Assembly (NCBI GenBank): GCA_035326105.1
Contig: DAOKYO010000001.1
Span: forward strand, 806,001-870,000
Reading direction: 5' to 3'
Length of the DNA: 64,000 bases
Origin: Bacilli bacterium
GTDB taxonomy: Bacteria > Bacillota_I > Bacilli_A > RFN20 > CAG-826
Position 1 is the first letter of the stretch, and every line of letters begins with the position of its first letter. The notes under the pieces were generated by a model. That model saw only the letters and a program-made list of their open reading frames with translations. It was not told the origin of the DNA and ran no database searches. Both the position numbers and the translations under genes were made by a program. This document shows, piece by piece, positions 49,631 to 57,985 of the stretch.

Positions 49631-49982
49631 TTTTTCTTTTCTCACTTTCCCACCATTTTTCCGATGTCGTAAAATATGTTGTTACTGTACCTTCCTGATC
49701 TATAACAGCAAACTCCCCTGTTGTTTTAGAAAACTTTAATGTCACGCCATTTGCTCTTACAAAACTATCGTGATTATCCCTATCTACTCTGTTTGCGAAT
49801 GAAATTGCAGCTGCTTTATATTGATTCTCATTACTCAACTTCATTTCTTGTATCCCATGTCTATTAACATGATCTTCTCGATGCTTTGGCGATAATAGTC
49901 TTGCATACTTATAGTTGATGTGTTCATTTGATTGGCCACGTTTTCCACGTCCGTATAGGTTACTTTTGCCTTTGGTTGGCAT
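49620..49982 (-). CDS. Toxin-like nuclease domain protein (polymorphic-toxin C-terminus)
   Basis: A 120-residue protein with a basic Gly/Lys-rich N-terminus (KGKSNLYGRGKRGQSNEHIN) and a domain with SPKHREDHVNRHG, FANRVDRDNHDSF and the beta-rich TLKFSKTTGEFAVIDQEG, which recalls small BECR-fold RNase toxins at the tips of polymorphic toxins. It has no secretion or trafficking domain. A very strong site (AAGGAGGTGA) precedes the ATG. The CPCC gene overlaps its end. Function is inference. Confidence 0.55.
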   Translation of the reverse strand: MPTKGKSNLYGRGKRGQSNEHINYKYARLLSPKHREDHVNRHGIQEMKLSNENQYKAAAISFANRVDRDNHDSFVRANGVTLKFSKTTGEFAVIDQEGTVTTYFTTSEKWWESEKRKNGR

Positions 49983-50226
49983 TTTTCTTCACCTCCTTCA
50001 TCTTTAGCGAAGTGTATGATTCATAAATGTATATTGGCACCTGATATAAATCCATCCATTTTCTTAAATCATTAGGAAGCGAACCATTAAATGAAGAATG
50101 ACGCACTTTAAATTCTCTTCTAGAGTTGTTTTCATAAAAAAGCTCCCTTTCAATTGTACCAGTATTTGGCCCAAAATCAGGGAGCAGTTTCATTTCAAAT
50201 GTGTAAGGGCGACTATTTTGATACAA
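49960..50226 (-). CDS. Short protein or truncated fragment, unknown
   Basis: 88 residues from a TTG start at 50226 that has AAAGGGG seven bases upstream; the frame is closed by a TAA shortly before. It contains GPNTGTIERELFYENNS and ends in a Lys/Gln-rich tail overlapping the toxin-like gene by 23 bp. It may be a real small gene or the end of a lost longer one. No family recognised. Confidence 0.45.
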   Translation of the reverse strand: MYQNSRPYTFEMKLLPDFGPNTGTIERELFYENNSRREFKVRHSSFNGSLPNDLRKWMDLYQVPIYIYESYTSLKMKEVKKNANQRQK

Positions 50227-50227
50227 T

Positions 50228-50258
50228 TTCGTACCCCTTTAAAAAGTTCGTACCCCTT
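50228..50258. repeat. Duplicated 12-mer containing a ribosome-binding-like AAGGGG
   Basis: TTCGTACCCCTT occurs at 50228-50239 and 50247-50258, 19 bp apart. On the minus strand this reads AAGGGGTACGAA twice, and the nearer copy supplies the apparent SD of the TTG start at 50226. Confidence 0.5.
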
Positions 50259-50682
50259 ATAACAAACCTAGATTCTTTTTAATTATATATGCAGATTTTT
50301 CACAACTGAATGAATGTCTACCGAAGCTTCCTTTTTTTGTTTTATCTAAATAGTTTAGATTCACCTCAAACTGTTCAGATGTTAAATCTATATCAGTTCC
50401 ATCGATGCGATTAAAGTAGTGTCCTTTCTTATCAGGTTCAGGATTCGGATAAGATATGATATCTCCACCAAAGTACTCCTGTACCAGTAGTACAGTAGCG
50501 TTACATTGTCCAGAACATTTGTTATCAGGATTCCATTGTTCTTTTAAAAAAACAGTCATTGAATTCCAACCACGATCATTTAGCTCTTTATATAATTCTT
50601 CGATAGTTGAAAATGTACTATTCTCCTTGATACATTTAATGCTTTTACTTTTATTTGAAATATAGTATCCTATTTTTCTCAC
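50257..50682 (-). CDS. YunG-family protein
   Basis: A 141-residue protein matching YunG of Bacillus: KEQWNPDNKCSGQCNATVLL (~residue 47, with CxGQC), VQEYFGGDIISYPN and HYFNRIDGTDIDLTSEQF. The family is a small alpha/beta fold of unknown role that occurs in toxin-immunity regions. The start at 50682 is a GTG; SD support is weak. Confidence 0.75.
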   Translation of the reverse strand: MRKIGYYISNKSKSIKCIKENSTFSTIEELYKELNDRGWNSMTVFLKEQWNPDNKCSGQCNATVLLVQEYFGGDIISYPNPEPDKKGHYFNRIDGTDIDLTSEQFEVNLNYLDKTKKGSFGRHSFSCEKSAYIIKKNLGLL

Positions 50683-50702
50683 CTCACATTATATATTAGT
50701 CA

Positions 50703-51065
50703 TTATTCATTTTTATCTGATATGACTGAGTAAAATGGTGTAAATACTTCTCCTCTAGTTGACTGTTTCCTAATAGGTTTGATTTCATTATCTTGTATGG
50801 CAGTAATCAACAGTTCTCTTCTAGAAGGGTACTCTAAAATTAGTGGATGATAGTAGACAATCGAATCTTTCTTTAAGAATTTGGTAACTCGCTGATATTC
50901 TCTTAAATCAAAATCATAATTCAATTTTAGTAAATTCTTATAAGAATCAATAGCAAGTCTTAAACTATTTAATTCATCATCATTTTTCAACGCCTTCATA
51001 TATTCAATATAAGTTATTACTAATGACAATCCAAAATGCTCTGATTCTTTAAACTCTACCTTCAT
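50703..51065 (-). CDS. Small protein, unknown (immunity-like)
   Basis: 120 residues, mostly helical in the first half (GLSLVITYIEYMKALKNDDE), beta-rich at the end (RGEVFTPFYSVISDKNE). The ATG at 51065 follows GAGGAGGAG, a very strong site. It sits in a row of small minus-strand genes of toxin/immunity type. I do not recognise the family. Confidence 0.55.
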   Translation of the reverse strand: MKVEFKESEHFGLSLVITYIEYMKALKNDDELNSLRLAIDSYKNLLKLNYDFDLREYQRVTKFLKKDSIVYYHPLILEYPSRRELLITAIQDNEIKPIRKQSTRGEVFTPFYSVISDKNE

Positions 51066-51229
51066 GTTTCTCCTCCTCAAATTTGGATATAAAATTTAAC
51101 TTTCTTTTCAATCAATATCTTTAAGTTTGAAAACTGTGATTATTATTGAATTCATTTTAATACGATTTTATTAAAGAATATTAATAATGTTAATCACCTT
51201 AAAACTAATAAAAATAATGTAATAAATTA

Positions 51230-51637
51230 TTAATAATCCCTATCCACAATAAATGGTTTGACGATTTGAATGATTTCATTCATAATACTTGTTTCAGCTT
51301 GTTGTCCAAAAATGTTTCCTAGTTTTTCATCTTTTGTATAGGCTAAAATAATAAAATTATGCGTAAATTTGTAATTATCTTTATCGGCAATATTAAAATG
51401 TTTCCACGTATGTAAATCATCAAATACATAAATATCATATCTGTTGACATGTGATGCATCAATACCCGGCCAATAAGAAAATGTGTCCATACCGATAATA
51501 CCTGAAAACCCCAGATTAGAAACATCATAATAATCAATTTTATAACGTTCTGTTCGATAACGATTCAATTCTAAAAATTCAATTTTTTTGACATTCAATT
51601 TTTCAATCAATTCGTTGATTTTTTCTCTATCGGTCAT
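51230..51637 (-). CDS. Small protein, unknown
   Basis: 135 residues with a helical N-terminus (REKINELIEKLNVKKIEFLE) and an aromatic-rich middle (FSYWPGIDASHVNRYDIYVF). It lacks Cys, signal peptide or membrane helices. The ATG at 51637 follows GGAAAGGAAAG. In the same row of small genes. No family recognised; an immunity role is only a guess from position. Confidence 0.5.
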   Translation of the reverse strand: MTDREKINELIEKLNVKKIEFLELNRYRTERYKIDYYDVSNLGFSGIIGMDTFSYWPGIDASHVNRYDIYVFDDLHTWKHFNIADKDNYKFTHNFIILAYTKDEKLGNIFGQQAETSIMNEIIQIVKPFIVDRDY

Positions 51638-51747
51638 GCGACTTTCCTTTCCCACTATATACTTAATTTAACCTATATACTGCCCATACAAGTATATCCT
51701 TGTCTTATTTGAGATGTCATAAATGGTAATTATTGAATAGATTATGA

Positions 51748-52251
51748 TCAAATCTTATCCTTATACTCTTCTGGCACTGGAATATTAAATGTCTCACAAA
51801 GTAATTTAACATCATGGATGTCTTTATCACTGAATTCATATCCACGATGAAATTCTACTTGCGACTGAGCGTTTATACAATTTACAGTTATATCATCTAT
51901 TTTACCAATACCATCAAATGTGTTTCCTGGAAACTCCATACCATCATAAATAATACTTTTATCACTATTCCATCTAAACGTGTGTAAATCAATAATCCTA
52001 TCTAAGGGATCTTTCCAAACAGTATGATCATATGTCGTATATGATTTAGTTACCTCTTTAAAATTTTTTTCTAATAAAATTTTGATAAACAAATCTCGAT
52101 GTTTTAATTCTATAAATAAATCTATATCATTATGTGGTCTTGTTTGCCTACCTAAGAGAGCATCAACACCCCATCCGCCATCTAACCAAACTGAAATTCC
52201 ATGATCGAAAGCCCAATGTATAATTTCAATTGCATCTGTTTTATTCACCAT
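51748..52251 (-). CDS. Lincosamide/aminoglycoside nucleotidyltransferase-like protein
   Basis: 167 residues of the Lnu(A)/ANT(2'') type nucleotidyltransferase: WLDGGWGVDALLGRQTRPHN followed directly by DIDLFI (residues ~22-47) carries the metal-binding Asp residues, and the C-terminal GYEFSDKDIHDVKLLCE matches Lnu(A) C-terminus style. Such enzymes adenylylate lincosamides or aminoglycosides; this one may act on other small molecules. Resistance is possible but unproven. The ATG at 52251 follows AAGGAGA. Confidence 0.75.
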   Translation of the reverse strand: MVNKTDAIEIIHWAFDHGISVWLDGGWGVDALLGRQTRPHNDIDLFIELKHRDLFIKILLEKNFKEVTKSYTTYDHTVWKDPLDRIIDLHTFRWNSDKSIIYDGMEFPGNTFDGIGKIDDITVNCINAQSQVEFHRGYEFSDKDIHDVKLLCETFNIPVPEEYKDKI

Positions 52252-52355
52252 AAAATATCTCCTTTTTAAACCTACCCCTAAAAACATGACAATTACGTAT
52301 CGAGGAATACTAGCACTGATTATTGCATAGATGATATCTTACTTTATTCCTAGTT

Positions 52356-52787
52356 TCATTTGAATATCTTTGATAACAAGCTTTGCTTTTTTTCAAAAGG
52401 GAATACTTCTTCAAAGTTTTTTTCCAAACTCCATTTCAATACAATATCATCTATATCAATTACAAAATGTTTATCTATAATACTTGTGGTTGGGTGATTT
52501 GATGCACAAGAAATACGATGTCCTGCTTTCTCAAACATAAAATCTTTGTTCCACTCTCCAAAAACAATATATTGTATACCTTCATAGTATATTGTTTAAT
52601 TTTTTCTATTTTCAAGCCAAAATGTTTCAAATGGTTTCTTATAGTCAATACCAATTGACTTCAAATAAGTAATTAACTCAGGATATGCTTCTGCAACCGA
52701 TTTAATATGGTTTTGACATGCATCACAATTGCATACCTCTAAGTTTGATTGATAGTATTCCTTTGTTTTTTGAATATCTATTTGCAT
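52356..52787 (-). pseudogene. Gene split by an in-frame TAA
   Basis: From the ATG at 52787 (SD GAGGCG) the frame gives MQIDIQKTKEYYQSNLEVCN and CNCDACQN, meets TAA at 52596-52598, and then continues open in the same frame through YYEGIQYIVFGEWNKDFMFE and KAGHRISCASNHPTTSII to TGA at 52356. The two halves together make about 143 residues. Either a nonsense mutation or a sequencing error. No family name is offered. Confidence 0.6.
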
Positions 52788-52898
52788 TAAATCGCCTCAT
52801 TTCACTATTTACTGCTATTTACTACTAAAAGTATATTGATTTCCTACACAAGTATATTATTTCCCCATTTAAGACATCATAAACAGTGATTATTGAAT

Positions 52899-53318
52899 TC
52901 ATTTTTTACTGATTTTTATAAGTATATTAAGCGTGTTGATACTAATAAAAATCAACAACACTATTAAGGCAATCACTGAAACAAGAATCATTGTTGAATC
53001 AGATTGTTCTAATTGTATTGAATGCATAATGAGTAAAACAATATTTGTAATGATTAATATGAAGAAAAATATCCCAATCGTCATAAACAATCTTTTGGTC
53101 TTTTTTTGAGATAAATTGCCTAAATCAACAAAAAATGTACCTATAAATAAAGCGATGGCAAAAATTGATATCATGGTGAGTGAGAAATAGTTCAGTTGCT
53201 TACCTAAATTTGTAGGTATGTCAAGATACTTTGAATAATTACTGATAAAAACAAATATGCTCACAGCAATAACAATTAACAGTCCTATCAATGTTGTTTT
53301 CTTAGTTTTAATCTTCAT
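52899..53318 (-). CDS. Four-helix membrane protein, unknown
   Basis: 139 residues with four hydrophobic helices (about 10-28, 42-66, 77-98, 105-130) and short polar loops. The ATG at 53318 follows GGAAGGAA. Small integral membrane proteins like this are common among immunity proteins to bacteriocins or membrane toxins. No family recognised. Confidence 0.55.
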   Translation of the reverse strand: MKIKTKKTTLIGLLIVIAVSIFVFISNYSKYLDIPTNLGKQLNYFSLTMISIFAIALFIGTFFVDLGNLSQKKTKRLFMTIGIFFFILIITNIVLLIMHSIQLEQSDSTMILVSVIALIVLLIFISINTLNILIKISKK

Positions 53319-53343
53319 ATTTTTATTCCTTCCTAATTATTTA

Positions 53344-53599
53344 CTAGATTTTTTTATTTAAGACATCAATAACCGTGATTATTGCTGTTATAAGACCTAT
53401 TGCAAAAGATACTCCGTCATAAGCTAGGAGTCCAGCTATAACTTTCATTGCTTTTAATAGCCCGGTTACATTTTCACCGGATGATACAATCGCATTATCA
53501 ATAGATTCATAAAGAATATTGAAAACTACATCTGATATTGCCCATGCCACTATTCCAAAAAACAAGAACTTTAATTATTTTTATAACAGTTTCATCCAA
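53344..53599 (-). pseudogene. Small membrane protein with a poly-T frameshift
   Basis: A TTG start at 53599 with GAGGTG gives LDETVIKIIKVLVF, then a six-T run shifts the frame; dropping one T joins it to GIVAWAISDVVFNILYESID and on to the stop at 53344. The joined product is about 84 residues with two hydrophobic segments. The frame used by the visible long reading begins inside the run and has no start of its own. A homopolymer error is a real alternative. Confidence 0.55.
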
Positions 53600-53629
53600 T
53601 GAAACACCTCTTTAATCTCACACGAAACT

Positions 53630-54073
53630 CTACAATATATCCTTTGACCTTTTTATGTACTCCAAAATATAAACATCCAATTTATCTATCTTATTAACTA
53701 CTTCTATATTTTCAAACTCTTCAAGATAGTATTTAGTGAATGCGAATGCGTCAAGTTCTATTTCTTGAGCTATGTAGTTACTACCATTGCTATCCATGTT
53801 CGAACTATTAATAACTCCTTTAAGTTCATTTTTCCATCTTTTGGAACGTTCGTTGGAAAACATACTTACATAGAATATTTGGAAAACATGTCTATATTCA
53901 TGAGCGATACTTTTCGCACATTCCTCATAATTATTATCATACTTTTTATTGATGGCGACATAGTTTTCTTTTATGTAAAGTCTACTGTCATCAGTTAAAT
54001 CTTCAAATCTAATATCAAGTGGTTCAATACCTAGTTGGTCGGCTATTCTTAAGCATAATGGTTTTAAATCCAA
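53630..54073 (-). CDS. HExxH metallopeptidase-like protein (ImmA/IrrE-like)
   Basis: 147 residues with a zinc motif ECAKSIAHEYRHVFQ (HExxH at ~residues 58-62) and a Glu-rich following stretch (IAQEIELDAFAF) that supplies a third ligand. The layout resembles the ImmA/IrrE peptidases that cleave phage repressors and start SOS-like induction of mobile elements. It stands next to the recombinases of the prophage. No cognate ImmR-type repressor is seen beside it. Confidence 0.65.
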   Translation of the reverse strand: MDLKPLCLRIADQLGIEPLDIRFEDLTDDSRLYIKENYVAINKKYDNNYEECAKSIAHEYRHVFQIFYVSMFSNERSKRWKNELKGVINSSNMDSNGSNYIAQEIELDAFAFTKYYLEEFENIEVVNKIDKLDVYILEYIKRSKDIL

Positions 54074-54188
54074 GATTTCATTCCCCTTTGAATAATCTCA
54101 TGTGATGTAGGCATTGCCTCAAGTCAAAAAAGTAAAAATATCAATATGTAAATTATATCATAAAAACTACTCTATTTGAACTGGAAGT

Positions 54189-54220
54189 TAAAAAAACAGC
54201 CACCTCATTTGGCAGCTGTT
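54189..54220 (-). terminator. Terminator of the recombinase operon
   Basis: On the minus strand AACAGC pairs with GCTGTT with an inner GCC/GGC, and TTTTTTT follows. It is 20 bp beyond the last recombinase stop. Confidence 0.8.
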
Positions 54221-54239
54221 TACAACGTTGTTGTTAAAC

Positions 54240-55829
54240 TTATTTTACATTAACTTCTTCGCCACTCTTGAATAAGAATGTTATTGATCTATCTTCATTA
54301 ACTGTTGCTTTTTCAACTAGATAGTTCCAAACTTCTTCATCCCATTCAGATAGAACACTAGGTCTATTTGCTAAATCACTTATGAATGCTTGGATATTTT
54401 TTGACTGTGCTTTTTTATGTCTAATCGATTCTTCAATCTCATTAACTTTAGTATTTAATTCTTTGTATTCATTATCATATTCATCATACTTGGATTGGAA
54501 TTCTTCTTGAGACATTGGAAAAGATGCATTTTTGTCTATAAGGTTTTGAACCAATACAACTATTTCATTTACTCTAGCTGTATGATGCTCTATTTCTTTT
54601 TCCATCTCACTTGTATCATCGAGTATCTTGATTATATCCTTACAATCAGAAATGACCTTACTTTTATCGCCCATGAACGTTGTGTATGCTTCAATGAACC
54701 TTGTAATGACATCATCTTCAGTAATTGTAGGCGTTTGGCATTTTGTGTGACTCTTGTTAAACTTGTCATTGCATTGGTAGACTTGTCTTCTATACTTGCT
54801 TGTTGAATGCCATACCTTTTGGCCATAGAAACTACCACAATTAGCACATACAAGTTTGCTTGAAAAAGCACTCTTACATTTGTAGCTGTTGCTTAGATTC
54901 TTTCTTCTAGTTAGTTCAGCTTGTACAAGTTCCCATTGATTAGGGTCAATGATTGGATCATGATGCCCTTCAACATAAACCTGGTCAACTTCACCGTTGT
55001 TCTTAATGAGTTTTTGATCCAAGAAATCTTTAACATATGTTTTACAGATAAGTGCATCACCTTTGTACTTTTCATTAGTAAGAATACTCTCAATAGTAGA
55101 TAATCTCCACTTTTCCTTGCCCATAGGGGTTTTAAATTCTTTTTCTTCTAAGAACTTCGCAATGTATGATAAGGTCTTACCCTTCATGAACATTTTATAA
55201 ATTAATCTTACTACTTGAGCTTGTTGCTCGTTTATGACAAATCCCTTTTTTGGATCAGTTGGGTGTTTATCATATCCTAAGAAATGCTTATATGCTAATG
55301 ATGTAATACCATCATTGTATTTCTTGCGTTTTCCCCACTTGACGTTTTCACTAATGTTTCTACTTTCTTCTTGAGCAATACTCGCCATAATCGTGAGCAT
55401 TAACTCGCCGCTTGACTCAAATGTATAAACGTTCTGTTCTTCAAAGAAAACCTCAACGCCATGTGATTTCAATTCTCTTGTAACACTTATCGTATCTAAG
55501 GTATTACGTGCGAATCTAGTGACTGACTTGGTAACAATCAAGTCGATTTTTCCATTTATAGCATCCTCAATCATTTGATTAAAGCCTGCTCTATTTTTTC
55601 GATTTGTTCCTGATATACCTTTGTCTGTGTAAATATCAACATACTCCCAATCTTGCCTTTCAGCAATATACTTTTTGTAGTAATCTACCTGTGCATCATA
55701 AGAACTTACTTGTTCATCTTGTAGTGTGGACACACGAGCATAAGCTGCAACTTTTCTTTTATTTAAGGAATTGTGAGGTAACTGAGTTATTGGATTTATC
55801 TTGGATGGTATAATCGTTACTTTTGCCAT
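54240..55829 (-). CDS. Large serine recombinase
   Basis: A 529-residue serine integrase. The N-terminal resolvase domain has VAAYARVSTLQDEQVSSYDA (catalytic Ser at ~residue 34) and VTKSVTRFARNTLD. A recombinase domain, a zinc ribbon with CANCGSF and later a CNDKFN...C pair, and a C-terminal coiled-coil arm (~residues 405-480) follow, as in phage phiC31-type integrases. It should catalyse phage integration. It starts one base inside the stop of the sister gene (TAATG). Confidence 0.93.
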   Translation of the reverse strand: MAKVTIIPSKINPITQLPHNSLNKRKVAAYARVSTLQDEQVSSYDAQVDYYKKYIAERQDWEYVDIYTDKGISGTNRKNRAGFNQMIEDAINGKIDLIVTKSVTRFARNTLDTISVTRELKSHGVEVFFEEQNVYTFESSGELMLTIMASIAQEESRNISENVKWGKRKKYNDGITSLAYKHFLGYDKHPTDPKKGFVINEQQAQVVRLIYKMFMKGKTLSYIAKFLEEKEFKTPMGKEKWRLSTIESILTNEKYKGDALICKTYVKDFLDQKLIKNNGEVDQVYVEGHHDPIIDPNQWELVQAELTRRKNLSNSYKCKSAFSSKLVCANCGSFYGQKVWHSTSKYRRQVYQCNDKFNKSHTKCQTPTITEDDVITRFIEAYTTFMGDKSKVISDCKDIIKILDDTSEMEKEIEHHTARVNEIVVLVQNLIDKNASFPMSQEEFQSKYDEYDNEYKELNTKVNEIEESIRHKKAQSKNIQAFISDLANRPSVLSEWDEEVWNYLVEKATVNEDRSITFLFKSGEEVNVK

Positions 55830-57133
55830 TATTCACTACCTCCTGCAACGGTTTTTCGTTTCAATGCATTTAGTCGTGCTTTTTCTTTCATCTCATCAGT
55901 CCAACTATCACTTCTTTTTGGAACGTCCCAATTAACCTCTCTTTTTTCACCATTGTGCATATTGAAGGTAAGTTTATTTCCGTTTAAGATTTCAATCTGT
56001 GCTATGAATTGGTCTAGTTTTTGAGTATCAAACTCTTCTAGGTTTAGAACTTGACATGTTGCCTTTTTTAATACATCATCTCTAATTTGTTTTGAATCAC
56101 AGTACGATTTTCCTAATTGCTCATACGTTGAGCATACCCAATATTCTAAATACTTGTTTTTCTTGTGTTTATAACTTCTTCCGCAAACTCCACATTTAAG
56201 GAACCCAGTGAATGAATGAAGTGTAAATGCTACTCTATGATTTCTTGGTAAACGTTCTGCTCTAATTCTTTTTACATTTTGAAATTGCTCTTTACTGATT
56301 ATTGGCTCATGATTATTTACCACATGAAACATATCCATTTCACCATAGTTGATTTTGGTTGTTTTAGTCAGATGATTTTCACGATATGTTTTTTGAAGAA
56401 TCAAATCGCCAGTATAATTGTAGTTCGTTAATACACCTCTTACAGATGATCTATACCATAGGTTGCCAAAGTAAGATTTAACTCCCATATCATTTAGCGT
56501 TTTTGCAATTTTATCATCGCCATAACCTTGTTCACATAGATTGAATATAAGTTTTACTAACTCAGCTTCATCTGGTACTACTTCAAATTGTCCATCAACG
56601 ATTTTGTATCCAAGACAATTCTTACCACCATAGATTTTGCCCTCATTAAAATTCTTCTTTACTCTCCACAACGAATTTTCTGAAGATACTCTTGATTCTT
56701 CTTGGGCATAACTTGCTAGTATGGACATCAACAGTTCCCCATCATTGCTTAAGGTATGGATGTTTTGTTCTTGAAAGTAAACATCAACATTGATTTCTTT
56801 AAGCTCTCTAATTGTCTTGAGTAATGTTTCAGTGTTACGTGCAAATCTAGAAATCGACTTTGTAATGATGATGTCAATCTTTCCATTTTTTGCATCTTGT
56901 ATCATTCTTTGAAAAGCACTACGTTTGCTCTTAGTTCCAGTTTGAGCCTCATCAGAGTAAACGCCACAGTAAATCCAATTCTTGTTAGATTGAATATAGC
57001 TGCTGAAATAACTTACTTGATTCGACAAACTGTGCAGCATAGCATCCTTGTCAGATGATACTCTTGTATAAGCAGCAACCTTTACCAACTTTGGAAGTTC
57101 GAGTTGCTTTGTTATTACTCTTATTTTTGCCAT
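55829..57133 (-). CDS. Second large serine recombinase
   Basis: 434 residues: the N-terminal catalytic domain has VAAYTRVSSDKDAMLHSLSN and IITKSISRFARNTETLL; the recombinase domain and a shorter zinc-ribbon/coiled-coil end (KCGVCGRSYKHKKNKYLEYW) follow. It is shorter than its neighbour because the long C-terminal arm is reduced. Two different serine recombinases side by side recall ccrA/ccrB. The pair may act together. SD AAGGAG. Confidence 0.92.
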   Translation of the reverse strand: MAKIRVITKQLELPKLVKVAAYTRVSSDKDAMLHSLSNQVSYFSSYIQSNKNWIYCGVYSDEAQTGTKSKRSAFQRMIQDAKNGKIDIIITKSISRFARNTETLLKTIRELKEINVDVYFQEQNIHTLSNDGELLMSILASYAQEESRVSSENSLWRVKKNFNEGKIYGGKNCLGYKIVDGQFEVVPDEAELVKLIFNLCEQGYGDDKIAKTLNDMGVKSYFGNLWYRSSVRGVLTNYNYTGDLILQKTYRENHLTKTTKINYGEMDMFHVVNNHEPIISKEQFQNVKRIRAERLPRNHRVAFTLHSFTGFLKCGVCGRSYKHKKNKYLEYWVCSTYEQLGKSYCDSKQIRDDVLKKATCQVLNLEEFDTQKLDQFIAQIEILNGNKLTFNMHNGEKREVNWDVPKRSDSWTDEMKEKARLNALKRKTVAGGSE

Positions 57134-57137
57134 ATTA

Positions 57138-57344
57138 TCACTCCTTTTCTTGTATTATATTAATCACTCTAAAAGGGGATATTATCAAGTCATTTAAACG
57201 ATATAAACTCGTTTCTTTTTGATTGTATTTTTTAGCCATTTTTTCTTCAATTTGAATGTAATCTTTTTCAGTGATTAAACCTTCTCTGGCCATTGCTCTA
57301 AGTTGAAACATAGTATTGAGATAATCAATTGAGTTTTTATCCAT
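57138..57344 (-). CDS. Small helper protein (SHOCT-like)
   Basis: 68 residues; a short helical hairpin with LRAMAREGLITEKDYIQIEE resembling a SHOCT motif, then a tail. It overlaps the gene before it by 8 bp and precedes the recombinase by 5 bp, so it belongs to the recombinase operon. Such small ORFs regularly accompany paired recombinases; function unknown. Confidence 0.7.
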   Translation of the reverse strand: MDKNSIDYLNTMFQLRAMAREGLITEKDYIQIEEKMAKKYNQKETSLYRLNDLIISPFRVINIIQEKE

Positions 57345-57717
57345 TGCTTCTATTCTCCATTCTATTTTTTAAGAAGCAATCTCGTGAACAATATTTTCTT
57401 TTCAAACTTTGGTAAGTTGTAAAACTCTTGTGACAATGAAAACACTCAACAAGATATTTTGGTTTGCGATTAATTTCAGCTTTATTAGATTTCCAATAAC
57501 TCATTCTACATTTATCAGAACAATATTTCTTTTGTCTATGACCTTTTGTTTGTTTTAGTTTTTTATTACAGTGTAAGCAAAGTAATGATTGGTTAGTCAT
57601 TGTCTTACAAAATGAGCTGACTGTACTTTTAGGTAGATTTAGAATTTGAGCAATTTTTCCATAACCACTACCTTCTAATCTCAATTTTCTAATTTGCTCT
57701 TTATCATGATTTGTCAT
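57337..57717 (-). CDS. HTH plus double zinc-finger protein
   Basis: 126 residues. The first 45 form a helix-turn-helix (KEQIRKLRLEGSGYGKIAQI, LNLPKSTVSSF); two FCS-like zinc fingers follow: CLHCNKKLKQTKGHRQKKYC, with SDKC, and CFHCHKSFTTYQSLKRKYC, with SRDC. It is the first gene of the recombinase operon and may bind att-site DNA or regulate the operon. The ATG at 57717 follows AAGGAGG. Confidence 0.75.
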   Translation of the reverse strand: MTNHDKEQIRKLRLEGSGYGKIAQILNLPKSTVSSFCKTMTNQSLLCLHCNKKLKQTKGHRQKKYCSDKCRMSYWKSNKAEINRKPKYLVECFHCHKSFTTYQSLKRKYCSRDCFLKNRMENRSNG

Positions 57718-57871
57718 AAAGATTACCTCCTTCAACATATGGAGAAATGAGATATCTTTTGACCACCCTCTTAAACAATCTTTTTTCAGTTCATTTACAA
57801 TTTACAACTTTTTTATATCGTCATGTTGTTGATTTTCCACAACTCTATGACCATATTAAGTTAGTATAAAT

Positions 57872-57919
57872 AAAAAAAGTAGCATAACAAGCGGAATGGT
57901 TACCGACATGTTATGCTAC
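57872..57919 (-). terminator. Terminator after the lysis genes
   Basis: GTAGCATAACA pairs with TGTTATGCTAC around an 19-base inner part, then seven T on the minus strand. It separates the phage late genes from the integration operon. Confidence 0.8.
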
Positions 57920-57985
57920 ATATTTATTATATCAAATTTATTCGTTTTAGTCAATGTTAAATGGCTTAATGTGGCTGTAAAATCA

